A DNA stretch of 64,000 nt from Leptospira brenneri. Its GTDB lineage: Bacteria; Spirochaetota; Leptospiria; Leptospirales; Leptospiraceae. Below the pieces are notes generated by a model, which had not been told where the DNA came from, did not search any database, and was given only the letters and a program-made list of their open reading frames with translations. The translations under genes and the position numbers were made by a program. Where the stretch lies: NCBI RefSeq assembly GCF_002812125.1, contig NZ_NPDQ01000001.1:558001-622000 (forward strand), written 5' to 3'. Shown here piece after piece: positions 53,770-63,123 of the stretch; the first letter of the stretch is position 1, and every line of letters starts with the position of its first letter.

Positions 53770-55407
53770 TTATGGTTCTTCGGCGGCAGGGCGTGTTGAA
53801 ATTTCCAACGAGCGTGCTGTGGCAATCGTGGAAAAGGAAGTAAATAAACTAAAAGCCGTTACCATTCTTCCTGAACAAATTTCTGTTTGGTTCGAAATAA
53901 ATCTTCCGTTGTTTCCTGTCACATCAGAACTCCCTTCATACAATTGAATTTGATGGAAGGCACCTGTTGTAGGATTCATTTTTAATCTAGCTTGGCCGAG
54001 TGCGTTTACAACTGATCCGGAAAGGATATCGGATGAGATTCCTGTATACGGAGTTCCATTATCCACTGTGAGCAGGTTCCCTACCACTTCCCCACGCGAA
54101 CTATTATAACTAAGATTTCCGGGAAGAACATCTGGAACATTATAGCTGGTAGTCCCTAAGTATTGACTCCAAAGTAAACTGGTAGAGCTTCGATCTGGTT
54201 TTAAAATTTGATAGTTTCTTCTACCAGAAGTACCTTGGTATGGATGGATCGTATTCGGTGTGGAATCTGGTTGGTTTATTTTACCTGCAAGAAAAATCTC
54301 ACCATTCACAAAAAGTGATTTTTGAAAATTAAACGATGTGGAGGCAGTAGTCGGACCGTAGTAACTAACTGCATCTAAGCTAAGAGAAGAATTTATAATC
54401 CCGTAGAAACCTCTTTCTTCATTTAACCTGGGATGACCAGAAAATGAAATAAACTCATTGGATGTATTCCCTGCGATTAAGAGTTTATCAGAATATGATT
54501 TAAAAAATAAAGCTTCAGTATTGGTTCCTATATTCGGTAAAAATCTTTGGCTAATTCCTGATCCATTACCACTGATTAAGGCGATTCCGATTTCTTTCTG
54601 GCTGACAATAGTAGAATTAGAACTAGTGGAAGGTGAAGGCAAACCTGGAAAACTAAGGCCAGTTGAGTCACTTGTTGGTGTGGTTGCTTCGGATATTCCT
54701 TGGTATAGAATTGCCATTTGATCCAACGGAGTGATCGTCATAGCATAACCTTTGGTAGTCATCCTTGTATTGTCTTTGTTTACATATCCTTGCCAAACGA
54801 TTTCGCCAGAGTACTGGTTGTACCTAGAAAGAAAAAATGCAACCGTACCTGATTTTGCATTCAGTGTACCAGTTCTTCCGGTTCCATTGACTAAAGCAAA
54901 GAAACCCAAATCACCATTGGAAAACTCATCAACAGAAATGACTTCTGGTGTTGGCCAATCTTCTACCCCGTAACTCATTTCTCCTATATAGTCTAACCAA
55001 AGAATGCGAGAAAAACTTTTATCAATGACAAAAACAACACCATTCAAAACTGCATTTTGGTGGTTGGTGTGGATTCCATTGGAAGTTCCACTCCAAACTA
55101 GTGGCTCCTGGGTCAAGGCTGTGACAACAGTGTTCCCGCTCCTTAATGCTTTGATCGAAAGTGGTACTATTAAAGTATTCCCACTTCCCAATGGAAAACT
55201 TCCACGAACGTTTGGACTGCATAGGGAATTCAAATATGCATTCCAAAGGGCTGTCTCAAAATAACTTCTGGATCTTGGATCACTCGGATTGTTTAAATCT
55301 AGTTTGCAGTGACCAAAGAAGAAACCGAATACCAAAAGACTTAGAAATAGAAAGATGCACTTACGTGTTTTTGAATGCAGGGCCATGAGTTTTCTAGTTC
55401 CATCCAT
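53770..55407 (-). CDS. CKLDLNNP lipoprotein, paralogue 2
   Basis: A 545-residue lipoprotein with signal CIFLFLSLLVFGFFFGHC and mature start CKLDLNNPSDPRSRS. It is closest to paralogue 1 over the first 100 residues (ETALWNAYLNSLCSPNVRGS against ETFLWESYLNSLCTPNLRGE) and at the C-terminus. A Ser/Thr-rich insert lies near 255-270 (PSPSTSSNSTIVS). ATG 55407 or 55386 (MALHSKTRK) can both serve as start. It is probably a surface beta-propeller; function unknown. Confidence 0.78.
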   Translation of the reverse strand: MDGTRKLMALHSKTRKCIFLFLSLLVFGFFFGHCKLDLNNPSDPRSRSYFETALWNAYLNSLCSPNVRGSFPLGSGNTLIVPLSIKALRSGNTVVTALTQEPLVWSGTSNGIHTNHQNAVLNGVVFVIDKSFSRILWLDYIGEMSYGVEDWPTPEVISVDEFSNGDLGFFALVNGTGRTGTLNAKSGTVAFFLSRYNQYSGEIVWQGYVNKDNTRMTTKGYAMTITPLDQMAILYQGISEATTPTSDSTGLSFPGLPSPSTSSNSTIVSQKEIGIALISGNGSGISQRFLPNIGTNTEALFFKSYSDKLLIAGNTSNEFISFSGHPRLNEERGFYGIINSSLSLDAVSYYGPTTASTSFNFQKSLFVNGEIFLAGKINQPDSTPNTIHPYQGTSGRRNYQILKPDRSSTSLLWSQYLGTTSYNVPDVLPGNLSYNSSRGEVVGNLLTVDNGTPYTGISSDILSGSVVNALGQARLKMNPTTGAFHQIQLYEGSSDVTGNNGRFISNQTEICSGRMVTAFSLFTSFSTIATARSLEISTRPAAEEP

Positions 55408-55793
55408 CGTTAAAGTAAATCGGAAATTAATTATTGAATTTAGAGTCTAAAAGAGAACAGAAACGAAAGGATTCACAAGTCATTTGTGAGTTTTTGAAAG
55501 AAAAATCATTTAGGGATTGTGATGAATCCTAGTTGTGAGTGGGGACTAGATGTTGATTCTTGCAGATTTTTGGATATCCACAACTTGGGAATATTCGTTC
55601 CCAGCATATAACAAGGAGATCATTCCCTATCACGGCTGTTATCTCGTATTTTTATTTTCGAAATTGTATTTTCTAATCATTTTTAGCGTTAAATTATTTT
55701 TTACAAACTAATGAAAATTAGCTGTTCATTTGATTCGTTTAAGAATTTATTATTATTTTTGAATATTCTTGTAATTGTTTGGCGAAGCTCAAT
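55408..55793. other. Gap between divergent lipoprotein genes
   Basis: No gene seen. The 386-bp stretch is AT-rich and contains a short dyad TCACAA-GTCAT-TTGTGA (55473-55489) about 65 bp upstream of the paralogue 2 start, a possible operator. Promoters for both flanking genes must lie here. Confidence 0.5.
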
Positions 55794-57966
55794 ATGCAGA
55801 TTCAGTATAAAAACTGCCTTTTTTCTATTCTAATTCTATTTTTTAGCCATTGTGTTTTGTTATTTCCAGAAGGTAAATCTCAAACAGACTTTAGCTCCTT
55901 TGCCTTTTTATTTGGTTTAGTTGGTGGTTCCCCTTCTTCTTCCCAGAACCTAAGCCCGGGCACCGCAGTGGATTTGTCAGGTGATGGAAGTCCTGATGGA
56001 ACTCTCGTTGATTCTGATGGAGATGGCATTTCTGATGGAATTATCCTTACCGGTAGAACCGCGCCAAACCTTCTCCTAATTGATACCAATGGAGACGGGA
56101 TCCCGGATGCGGTAGATTCTAATGGTGACGGTTTGCCGGATTATTATATTAGTCCGAACCCTCCTGGTTTTCTTACCACGGCTCCTGGGGGAACCGGAAA
56201 TCCTGTTGTCATCATTGTGGATAGTAATGGAAACCCGCTAGGGTTTGATACCGATGGGGATGGAACACCGAATGACACAGCTATTGTTACCATTTTAAGT
56301 GATACCACTCCACCCACCATCACTAGTTCTTTGTCAGCTGGTACTTTTTCCACAACACAAACTACCACCCTCACTTGTTCTGATAACAAAGCACCTGGTT
56401 TCATTGTTTACACTTTGGATGGGACAACTCCTGCCTTCTTTCCAAAGACTGGAACCGTCATCACCAAATCTTCACAAGCAGTATCTCTTTCAATGGAAGG
56501 AACTTATACACTGCAAGCCATCTGTCGGGACTTAGCTGGGAATGTTTCCATACCGATTAGCATCGTCTATACGATTGATCCTCCTGATGCTCCGGCTTTC
56601 GTTACAGCCCAGGCTGGAGGCACGAGTGCCTTCGTCCAGTGGTGGCCAGTCGCCGGTGCTACATCGTACACAGTGTACTACAGCACAAGCCCCGGTGTAA
56701 CTACGGCATCGACAAGTTTTGGACCAGTAACAAATCCATGGTCACTGGGTTAACTGGTGGGGTATTGTATTACTTTCGAGTCGTAGCAAATAAAAGTGGG
56801 GTTTCCAGCGTTGTTTCTTTATTGGATGTTATGGCATATACAACGACAACACCACTAGGAACCAGTACGACGGGAACTCATGTGGATATCTCTGTGGGAA
56901 AAGGGACTAATTCTGGTAGGTTACCAAATCCAATCATTGACTATATCAATGGTAAGTTATTGGTCGTCACTTTAAATGAAGCGAATGACTCTAAGCTCAG
57001 TCTATTCAGGTGTAACCTAGATGGAACTAGTTGTTCTCATACAGATATTTCGGCAGGGCAAGGGTTTAATGCGGCTCTTTTCGCCAGTCCCGTCATCGAT
57101 CATATCAACGGAAAATTGTTGGTTCCCGCTCAAAATTATGCGAATGACTCCAAACTCGGTCTATTCAAGTGCAATCTAGATGGGACTAGTTGCACGTAGA
57201 TATCTCGGCAGGGCAAGGGACTAATTCAGGTTTTTACCCCAGTGCCGTCATTGACCATGTCAGTCGAAAATTATTGGTTGTTACACGTCATTCTGCAAAT
57301 AAAGAAAAACCAAGTCTGTATAGATGTAATCTAGATGGAACTAATTGCACCTTTACGGATATCTCCGCCGGGCAATTGGCGAATACTCCTGCGTTGAGTT
57401 TATTCAGCGTAGTGATCGATCATGTGAATGGAAAGCTGTTGGCTGTCACCTCGAATGGAGCCAATAACGAAAAGCCGAGTCTATTCAGATGTAATCTAGA
57501 CGGAACTAGTTGTTCCCATACAGATATTTCTGCAGGACAAGGAACTAATTCTGGTCTAGGTCCCAATGCTCTCATCGATCGCATCAATGGAAAGTTGTTG
57601 GTTGTCACCTCCAATGGAGCGAATAGTTCCAAACCGGGTCTATTCAGGTGCAATCTAGATGGAACTGGTTGTTCCCATACAGATATTTCTGTAGGACAAG
57701 GGAATCTTTCCGGCTCTAATCCTAGTGCCCTAATCGATCATATCAATGGAAAGTTGTTAGTTATCTCACGTAATGCAGCGAATCAGTCTAAGCTCAGTTT
57801 ATTCAGGTGCAATCTAGATGGAACTAGTTGTTCTCATACAGATATTTCTGCAGGACAAGGGGAAGTTAGCGACCTCAGGATGATTTTAGATCCCATCAAT
57901 GGGAAATTTATAGTAACCAGTCGTAATAGTTCCAATAACGGAAAACCTTCTCTCTTTATCTGGTAA
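55794..57966 (+). pseudogene. Frameshifted repeat lipoprotein (two lesions)
   Basis: Three reading frames in a row encode one protein. ATG 55794 gives a lipoprotein signal (FSILILFFSHC), Ca-binding-type Asp repeats (DSDGDGISDG, DTNGDGIPDA), a chitobiase-like domain (about 175-270) and a fibronectin-III domain that breaks at a stop near 56751. The rest of that domain (MVTGLTGGVLYYFRVVANKS) continues in another frame from about 56738. Seven 53-codon repeats follow; the frame breaks again near 57193, where one repeat is 155 bp instead of 159 bp, a 4-base loss. The final frame stops at 57964. Sequencing error is possible but two lesions favour decay or a switchable gene. Confidence 0.75.
56879..57966 (+). 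repeat. Seven tandem copies of a 159-bp coding repeat
   Basis: Units start at 56879, 57038, 57193, 57352, 57517, 57676 and 57835; the last is partial. Spacings are 159, 155, 159, 165, 159 and 159 bp. The consensus protein unit reads HTDISAGQGTNSG...IDHINGKLLVVTSN.AN..KPSLFRCNLDGTSC. Seven units suggest a seven-bladed propeller. The 155-bp spacing marks the second frameshift. Confidence 0.9.
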
Positions 57967-57977
57967 CCAATCCCTAC

Positions 57978-58067
57978 GCCAAGGATCTGAAGGGCTATGG
58001 TCTCACCCGATAAGGGTGAGACGGGAGCGAACGCGCACCCCGGAGGAGCCTGGTCGGTGATAGGTTT
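57978..58067 (+). repeat. Structured 3'-flank repeat, copy A
   Basis: It begins 11 bases after the pseudogene stop. Blocks shared with copy B: GGATCTGAAGGGCT, GGGAGCG, and GCGCACCCCGGAGGAGCC. Predicted fold: outer stem GATC/GGTC and GGGCT/AGCCT (57984-57996 with 58047-58055, TGAA bulge); variable hairpin GTCTCACCC-GATAA-GGGTGAGAC (58000-58022); second hairpin GGGAGCG-AACG-CGCACCC (58023-58040). A short T-run follows (58064-58068). Confidence 0.8.
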
Positions 58068-58114
58068 TTGTAACGGCCACCTAACCCATTCGAGGCGCCT
58101 TAAACTTTTTGTAT

Positions 58115-59638
58115 TTAAGGCAAACTTACATTCTCGATAGAAATCTGTGTGGGAATGGGATTTGGTGCGGTAGTAAATTTTGTATAATTCAAACGAGCGA
58201 GTTTTCCTGAACATACTTCTCGCATCACTTCCGTTCTTTCTTGTGCCGGAGAAGTTAAGTTAGACGAATAATGAAATCTATTGAAAGTTCCCGATTGTGG
58301 ATTGATAAAAATATCTGCTAGTTGATAGGAACCTGATCCATTGCCAGTGGTAGAATCAGGTGCAGAGGAATACTGGCCAGTAGAAGAAGAGGCTTGTGTT
58401 CGCATGAGTAATTGTGAAGAAGATAGCCAGAGGGGTTCTGATTCCGTCATTTCCAAAATGCTTTCCGTAGCACTTCCCAAAAAAGAATTCCAAAGGAGAG
58501 CACCACTCACATTGAATTTAGAGAAGATATAGTGTTTGATGGTTCCATTGCTTGCGACCAACGGTTCTGCTGGACTTCCATACGTATACCTACCAGAGGT
58601 GATGGTATAGATGGAATCATCTTTCACAAGGAAACGATTGGGATCTCCATACCCACCTTCGTCGGTAGTTCCCAAATAAGAATACCATAAAATAGTTCCA
58701 TCAGCTTCATTCAGTTTCATCACAAACGGCATTTGAGAATCAGCATAAGGATGTATGGTTCCACTTACACTTTGATTTGTTCCACCAGTGATGAAAAGTC
58801 CGCTTGCATTGGCTTCTGCCCCAAAAATAAAATCATCTCCACCACTGCTAAAGTAACGTTGGAATAACATGGGGCCATTTTCACCAACGGCTAAGTGAAT
58901 GAAGTCTGAGTCAGACTCACCACCTGAAGTTGAATTAATAATAGTTGGTCCATCTCCAAAAGAAGCATGACCACTACCACCTGTATTTTCAATAAACACG
59001 TGTAAGTTGTTTGATGTATCCATCGCTGAAACAACAAAATTGCCGATACTATTTGAATCGAAATAGGTAAACCAAACGCGTGTTCCGTTTTCACGAATCC
59101 TCCCTACAAAAAGGGAAGGAATTCCCATACCTGATTTGGCATTGAGGGGACCGCCGGCTTGTTCGTAACCTGTTACAATCAAAGCAACAGAGATGTCTCC
59201 ATTCGGATACTTTCTTAATTTCGGTTTGTATGTTACTTCGTCTACTGCTTCGCCCAGGTAATCAACCCAAAGGATTTCTCCGTTTGTATGGGAGACTCTC
59301 ATTAAAAATGTATTCAGAGTGATTCCCACATCTCCTTCAAAGCCATGGGCAACCCCGGCGGAAGAACCAGGAACCAAATATTCCTGCGTAACCCCTGAGA
59401 TTAAATAGTCCCCATTGGATAGGATCAGTAAATCGGAACCGGTTGTTTTTTTTGTTCCTGTTCCATAAGTTTTTTTCCAGGTTTGAAAATTAAGGCAAGG
59501 ATCAGATAATAAATAAGCTCTGATGAGATTGGTTAGGAAAAAATCACTAGAAGCGGGATCACTGGGGTTGTTTAGATTGAGTTTACAAGAAGATATGAGT
59601 AGAACAGCAAATAGGAAGGGGAAAAAATAAATTCTCAT
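58115..59638 (-). CDS. CKLNLNNP lipoprotein, paralogue 3
   Basis: A 507-residue lipoprotein with signal YFFPFLFAVLLISSC and mature start CKLNLNNPSDPASSD. It is more distant from paralogues 1 and 2: the first 100 residues keep the plan (LIRAYLLSDPCLNFQ, LLILSNGDYLISGVTQEYLV), but the tail differs (MREVCSGKLARLNYTKF). Propeller-like strands recur (YPNGDISVALIVTG, SNNLHVFIENTGG). A small hairpin (58097-58121, GCCTTAAA/TTTAAGGC) overlaps its stop codon. Function unknown. Confidence 0.78.
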   Translation of the reverse strand: MRIYFFPFLFAVLLISSCKLNLNNPSDPASSDFFLTNLIRAYLLSDPCLNFQTWKKTYGTGTKKTTGSDLLILSNGDYLISGVTQEYLVPGSSAGVAHGFEGDVGITLNTFLMRVSHTNGEILWVDYLGEAVDEVTYKPKLRKYPNGDISVALIVTGYEQAGGPLNAKSGMGIPSLFVGRIRENGTRVWFTYFDSNSIGNFVVSAMDTSNNLHVFIENTGGSGHASFGDGPTIINSTSGGESDSDFIHLAVGENGPMLFQRYFSSGGDDFIFGAEANASGLFITGGTNQSVSGTIHPYADSQMPFVMKLNEADGTILWYSYLGTTDEGGYGDPNRFLVKDDSIYTITSGRYTYGSPAEPLVASNGTIKHYIFSKFNVSGALLWNSFLGSATESILEMTESEPLWLSSSQLLMRTQASSSTGQYSSAPDSTTGNGSGSYQLADIFINPQSGTFNRFHYSSNLTSPAQERTEVMREVCSGKLARLNYTKFTTAPNPIPTQISIENVSLP

Positions 59639-59692
59639 ATCTATAAGTAACAGCTCAAAGGTTTGTACTTCTTAATTGTATAGGGAAATAAA

Positions 59693-61123
59693 TTATATTT
59701 TTAGTTCAATTGCTTTTGTATAAACTAAATCATATTCTAATTTTCTTTTTTTCCAACTCCAATCCAGATCCATAATGTTTTTCACTACAATGTCTCTTTC
59801 TTGTGAACCAAATATATCCTTGGCCCGTTCCAGAGCATATCCCAGCGAACCTGCGTCATTTGGTTCAAATACAATCCCTGTTTTGTATGTTGGAATGTTT
59901 GATTCTTCCACTGTATCCCTTAACCCACCCACACGAGATACAATCGGAATGGTTCCGTAGTTATGGCTGTACATTTGGTTGAGGCCACAAGGTTCAAAGA
60001 GCGATGGCATTAGAAAAAAATCACTCGCGGCTTCGATTTTATGAGCCAAACTTTCGTTATATCCTTTATAAAAATAAAATATATCCGGAAGGGAATCGGA
60101 AAGATAGTAGAATGTTTTTTCCATTTCCGGTTCCCCTGAACCAAGAACCACATAACGATGTGGTAGGTGTCGTCTTTCGGAGAATGCCTGTAAAAAAGTA
60201 GGAAATCCTTTTTGGTGAGTGAGTCTTCCGATAAGACCAACCAAAGGGACATCAAGAGGTAAAGAGGGTCGTCCTATTTCTTTGAATAGTTCTGTTTTGT
60301 TTTTTAATTTTCCTTCTTTCCAATCTTTGGCGGAGTAGGTTTTGTAAATTCGTTTGTCTTTATTGGGATTCCATTCCTCTGAATCGATTCCATTTAAAAT
60401 CCCTCGGTAATCGCCAGATCTTTGTTGTAAACAATAACTGAGACCAAATCCATTGGGTTCACTGAGTGTTTCTTCTCTATAACCAGGACTTACTGTAGTG
60501 ATTTTGTCAGCCGAGAGAATCCCCGCCTTCATATAATTACATTTTCCATCATGGTCAAAGGGACTTGTGATGAGTCGAAATGGTTCCTCTTTTAAAAATC
60601 CAGTCATCCAAAACGGATGATCTCCTTGGTAGGCTAAGTTATGTATTGTGAAAACACTGGGGATTGGATTTGCAGAATCTTTTTGCAAAGTAAGGGCAAT
60701 GGCTGTATGCCAATCGTGGGCATGAAAAACATCCACCTTCAGAATTTGGCTTAAGGCATAACAAGCGTATGAGAACATCGCAAACCGAAAGTGTTCTTCT
60801 GCGTGTCCATAGACGGAATTTAAAGATTGGAAAAGATCCGATTGGAAAAAATACAATTTCACACCGGACTCTTCTGCTTCTAAAAATTTAGAATTCTTTA
60901 AAATCGAAACTACCAGAGAATCTGTTTTGGCATCATTTGGGAGGAGGGCTGGATACTCTCGGCCTGTCCACTGGGGTGACTTCCCCAAACCACCAATATA
61001 TGGTAATGCGACATAAACTTCTTCCGTCTTGGCTTGTTCTTTCGTGAGAGAAGCGAGCATGTCGGCAAGCCCTCCCATCTTGATGTAGGGAAAATATTCT
61101 GCTGATGCGTGGAGAATCTTCAT
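59693..61123 (-). CDS. glgA: Glycogen synthase (GT5 family)
   Basis: A 476-residue enzyme that adds glucose from ADP- or UDP-glucose to alpha-1,4-glucan. The N-terminal Rossmann domain carries the acceptor motif KMGGLADM (Lys15); VFHAHDWHTAI and TIHNLAYQG follow. The C-terminal domain has GLIGRLTHQKGFPTFLQ and the catalytic region PSLFEPCGLNQMYSHNYG with its nucleotide-binding Glu. Length is standard. It is divergent from pckA with a 70-bp gap, linking storage glucan to gluconeogenesis. Confidence 0.92.
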   Translation of the reverse strand: MKILHASAEYFPYIKMGGLADMLASLTKEQAKTEEVYVALPYIGGLGKSPQWTGREYPALLPNDAKTDSLVVSILKNSKFLEAEESGVKLYFFQSDLFQSLNSVYGHAEEHFRFAMFSYACYALSQILKVDVFHAHDWHTAIALTLQKDSANPIPSVFTIHNLAYQGDHPFWMTGFLKEEPFRLITSPFDHDGKCNYMKAGILSADKITTVSPGYREETLSEPNGFGLSYCLQQRSGDYRGILNGIDSEEWNPNKDKRIYKTYSAKDWKEGKLKNKTELFKEIGRPSLPLDVPLVGLIGRLTHQKGFPTFLQAFSERRHLPHRYVVLGSGEPEMEKTFYYLSDSLPDIFYFYKGYNESLAHKIEAASDFFLMPSLFEPCGLNQMYSHNYGTIPIVSRVGGLRDTVEESNIPTYKTGIVFEPNDAGSLGYALERAKDIFGSQERDIVVKNIMDLDWSWKKRKLEYDLVYTKAIELKI

Positions 61124-61193
61124 TTTCTGTTATTGACACCGACTCGCAAAATAAGAAGCTAGAAAAACACAAAGTGAAATCGAGGAGAGATCC

Positions 61194-62786
61194 ATGTCAG
61201 TATCTACTAATCTGCGCGGCCTTGCTGAATTAGGCCTTAAACCATCCGAAGTCTTCCATAACTTATCTTACGAAGAAATTTACCAGCACGAATTGAACAA
61301 CAAAGAAGGCGTAACTTCCGATAACGGAACGATGATGGTAGATACCGGGATTTTTACGGGTCGCTCCCCTAAAGACAAATACTTTGTCGATGAACCTTCT
61401 TCCCAAAACAACATTTGGTGGGGACCGGTCAACACAAAGGTTTCAGAAGCCATCTTCACAGAACTTTATGCAGAAGTTACCAAATTTCTCGATAACAAAA
61501 AACTTTATGTTTTTGATGGTCACGCTGGAACCAACGATGACACACGTATCTCTCTCCGTGTGGTAACCGAAAGAGCTTGGCAACACCATTTCTGCACAAA
61601 CATGTTCCTTCGCCCTACGAAAGAAGAACTCGCAAAATTAGATCCAGAATTTACAATCATCAACGCTTCTGGTTACAAAAACACAAAATACAAAGAACAC
61701 GGCCTTAACTCCGATGTATTTGTGATCTTCCACTTAGCAAAAAAAATCTGTATCATCGGTGGAACTGAATACGGTGGAGAGATGAAAAAAGGTATCTTCT
61801 CCGTTATGAACTACTACTTGCCACTTAAGAACGTGCTCACTATGCACTGTTCTGCAAACGTTGGTAAGGATGGAGATAGTGCACTTTTCTTTGGTCTTTC
61901 TGGAACAGGAAAAACAACTCTTTCCACAGACCCACACCGCAAACTCATCGGTGATGATGAACATGGTTGGGATGACAACGGTATCTTCAACATTGAAGGT
62001 GGATGTTATGCAAAAACCATCAATTTAGATCCAAAAACAGAACCAGAAATCTATGCAGCGATTCGTCGTGATGCACTTCTTGAAAACGTAGTATTTGATG
62101 CGGCAACTAAGAAGGTAGATTACTCTTCTGCAGCAAAAACAGAAAACACTCGAGTTTCTTACCCAATCTTCCACATCGACAACATCCAACCAGGATCAAA
62201 AGCAGGTCACCCAAACACTGTGATCTTCCTTACTTATGATGCTTATGGTGTTCTTCCTGCGGTTTCTAAACTTTCTATCGAACAAGCAATGTATCACTTC
62301 CTTTCTGGTTACACAGCGAAGGTTGCAGGAACTGAGCGCGGTGTGAAAGAACCACAAGCAACTTTCTCAGCTTGTTTTGGTCAGGCGTTTATGACTCTTC
62401 ACCCAACATACTATGCAAAATTACTCGGTGAAAAAATGAAAAAACACCAAGTAAATGCATACCTGATCAACACAGGTCTTGTTGGTGGAAAGTATGGAGT
62501 GGGAAAACGTATGAACCTTCCTGCAACTCGCCAAATCATCAATGAAATCCTCAACGGAAACATTGAAAAATCTGAGTTTGAAAAACACCCTGTATTCCAA
62601 GTGTCTTTCCCAAAAACAATCGAAGGTGTGGATTCACATATCCTCAACCCACGTAACGCTTGGGAAAACAAAGAAGACTATGACAAAACTGCCGCTGACC
62701 TTGCGAAACAATTTGTTGAGAACTACAAAAAATACCTTACTGGTTCTAAAGAATTTGACTACAGCCAATACGGTCCAGTAGCTTAA
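61194..62786 (+). CDS. pckA: ATP-dependent phosphoenolpyruvate carboxykinase
   Basis: A 530-residue cytoplasmic enzyme converting oxaloacetate and ATP to PEP, CO2 and ADP, the first step of gluconeogenesis. Motifs: [14 protein letters not shown] (substrate Arg), P-loop GLSGTGKTT (234-242), [11 protein letters not shown] (metal-binding Asp), and [19 protein letters not shown] precedes the ATG. Codon use is cleaner and C-richer than neighbours, consistent with high expression. A good terminator follows at 62864-62907. Leptospires grow on fatty acids and need this enzyme to make sugars. Confidence 0.96.
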   Translation: MSVSTNLRGLAELGLKPSEVFHNLSYEEIYQHELNNKEGVTSDNGTMMVDTGIFTGRSPKDKYFVDEPSSQNNIWWGPVNTKVSEAIFTELYAEVTKFLDNKKLYVFDGHAGTNDDTRISLRVVTERAWQHHFCTNMFLRPTKEELAKLDPEFTIINASGYKNTKYKEHGLNSDVFVIFHLAKKICIIGGTEYGGEMKKGIFSVMNYYLPLKNVLTMHCSANVGKDGDSALFFGLSGTGKTTLSTDPHRKLIGDDEHGWDDNGIFNIEGGCYAKTINLDPKTEPEIYAAIRRDALLENVVFDAATKKVDYSSAAKTENTRVSYPIFHIDNIQPGSKAGHPNTVIFLTYDAYGVLPAVSKLSIEQAMYHFLSGYTAKVAGTERGVKEPQATFSACFGQAFMTLHPTYYAKLLGEKMKKHQVNAYLINTGLVGGKYGVGKRMNLPATRQIINEILNGNIEKSEFEKHPVFQVSFPKTIEGVDSHILNPRNAWENKEDYDKTAADLAKQFVENYKKYLTGSKEFDYSQYGPVA

Positions 62787-62818
62787 GTTTTAAAAGACAG
62801 ATTGATCTTTATGAACTT

Positions 62819-62844
62819 TACCAACTTGCGGTTGTGAGTTGGTA
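62819..62844 (+). terminator. Hairpin in the pckA 3' region
   Basis: TACCAACT pairs with AGTTGGTA around a 10-base loop, 33 bases after the pckA stop. No T-run follows; it may protect the 3' end or pause transcription before the stronger terminator. Confidence 0.55.
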
Positions 62845-62863
62845 AATCGAAGGGATCAAAGGT

Positions 62864-62907
62864 AAAAAGCCACTTAAGGAGGAAATTCCTAGAGTGGCTT
62901 TTTTTTT
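62864..62907 (+). terminator. Rho-independent terminator of pckA
   Basis: AAAAAGCCACT...AGGA pairs with TCCT...AGTGGCTTTTT (inner mismatch TA/AG) around a GGAAAT-type loop, followed by an uninterrupted T-run to 62907. Confidence 0.92.
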
Positions 62908-62995
62908 GAATTTGATGCACTGATACAAATCAGAAGTTATTTTTTTTTGGAGAAATTTGGACGCCTCGCATTTGTTAGTTGCAAAATGTTTTTTC

Positions 62996-63112
62996 CAAAA
63001 CCGATCGGGCTCCTCCGGGGTGCGCTAAACGCTCCCGCCTTCCATTGTCTTTAGATAAACAAAGAGTAAATCTAAAGGCATGGAAGGCCAAGCCCTTCAG
63101 ATCCCTGGCGCG
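62996..63112 (-). repeat. Structured 3'-flank repeat, copy B
   Basis: Read on the minus strand it begins about 11 bases after the stop of the outer-membrane gene. It shares GGATCTGAAGGGCT, GGGAGCG and GCGCACCCCGGAGGAGCC with copy A. The outer stem is GATC/GATC and GGGCT/AGCCC. The variable hairpin is unrelated in sequence and longer: GCCTTCCAT/ATGGAAGGC plus CTTTAGAT/ATCTAAAG. The second hairpin is GGGAGCG-TTTAG-CGCACCC. Confidence 0.8.
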
Positions 63113-63123
63113 AAAATATATCG

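Noticed and set aside
56639..57966. Two separate genes after the first break in the repeat lipoprotein
   Set aside because: They lack start signals and their repeats continue the same 53-codon pattern in shifted frames, so one broken gene explains them better.
57978..58067. Integron attC site
   Set aside because: A variable terminal hairpin is shared with attC, but the RYYYAAC/GTTRRRY core sites are absent and no integrase or cassette array is seen.
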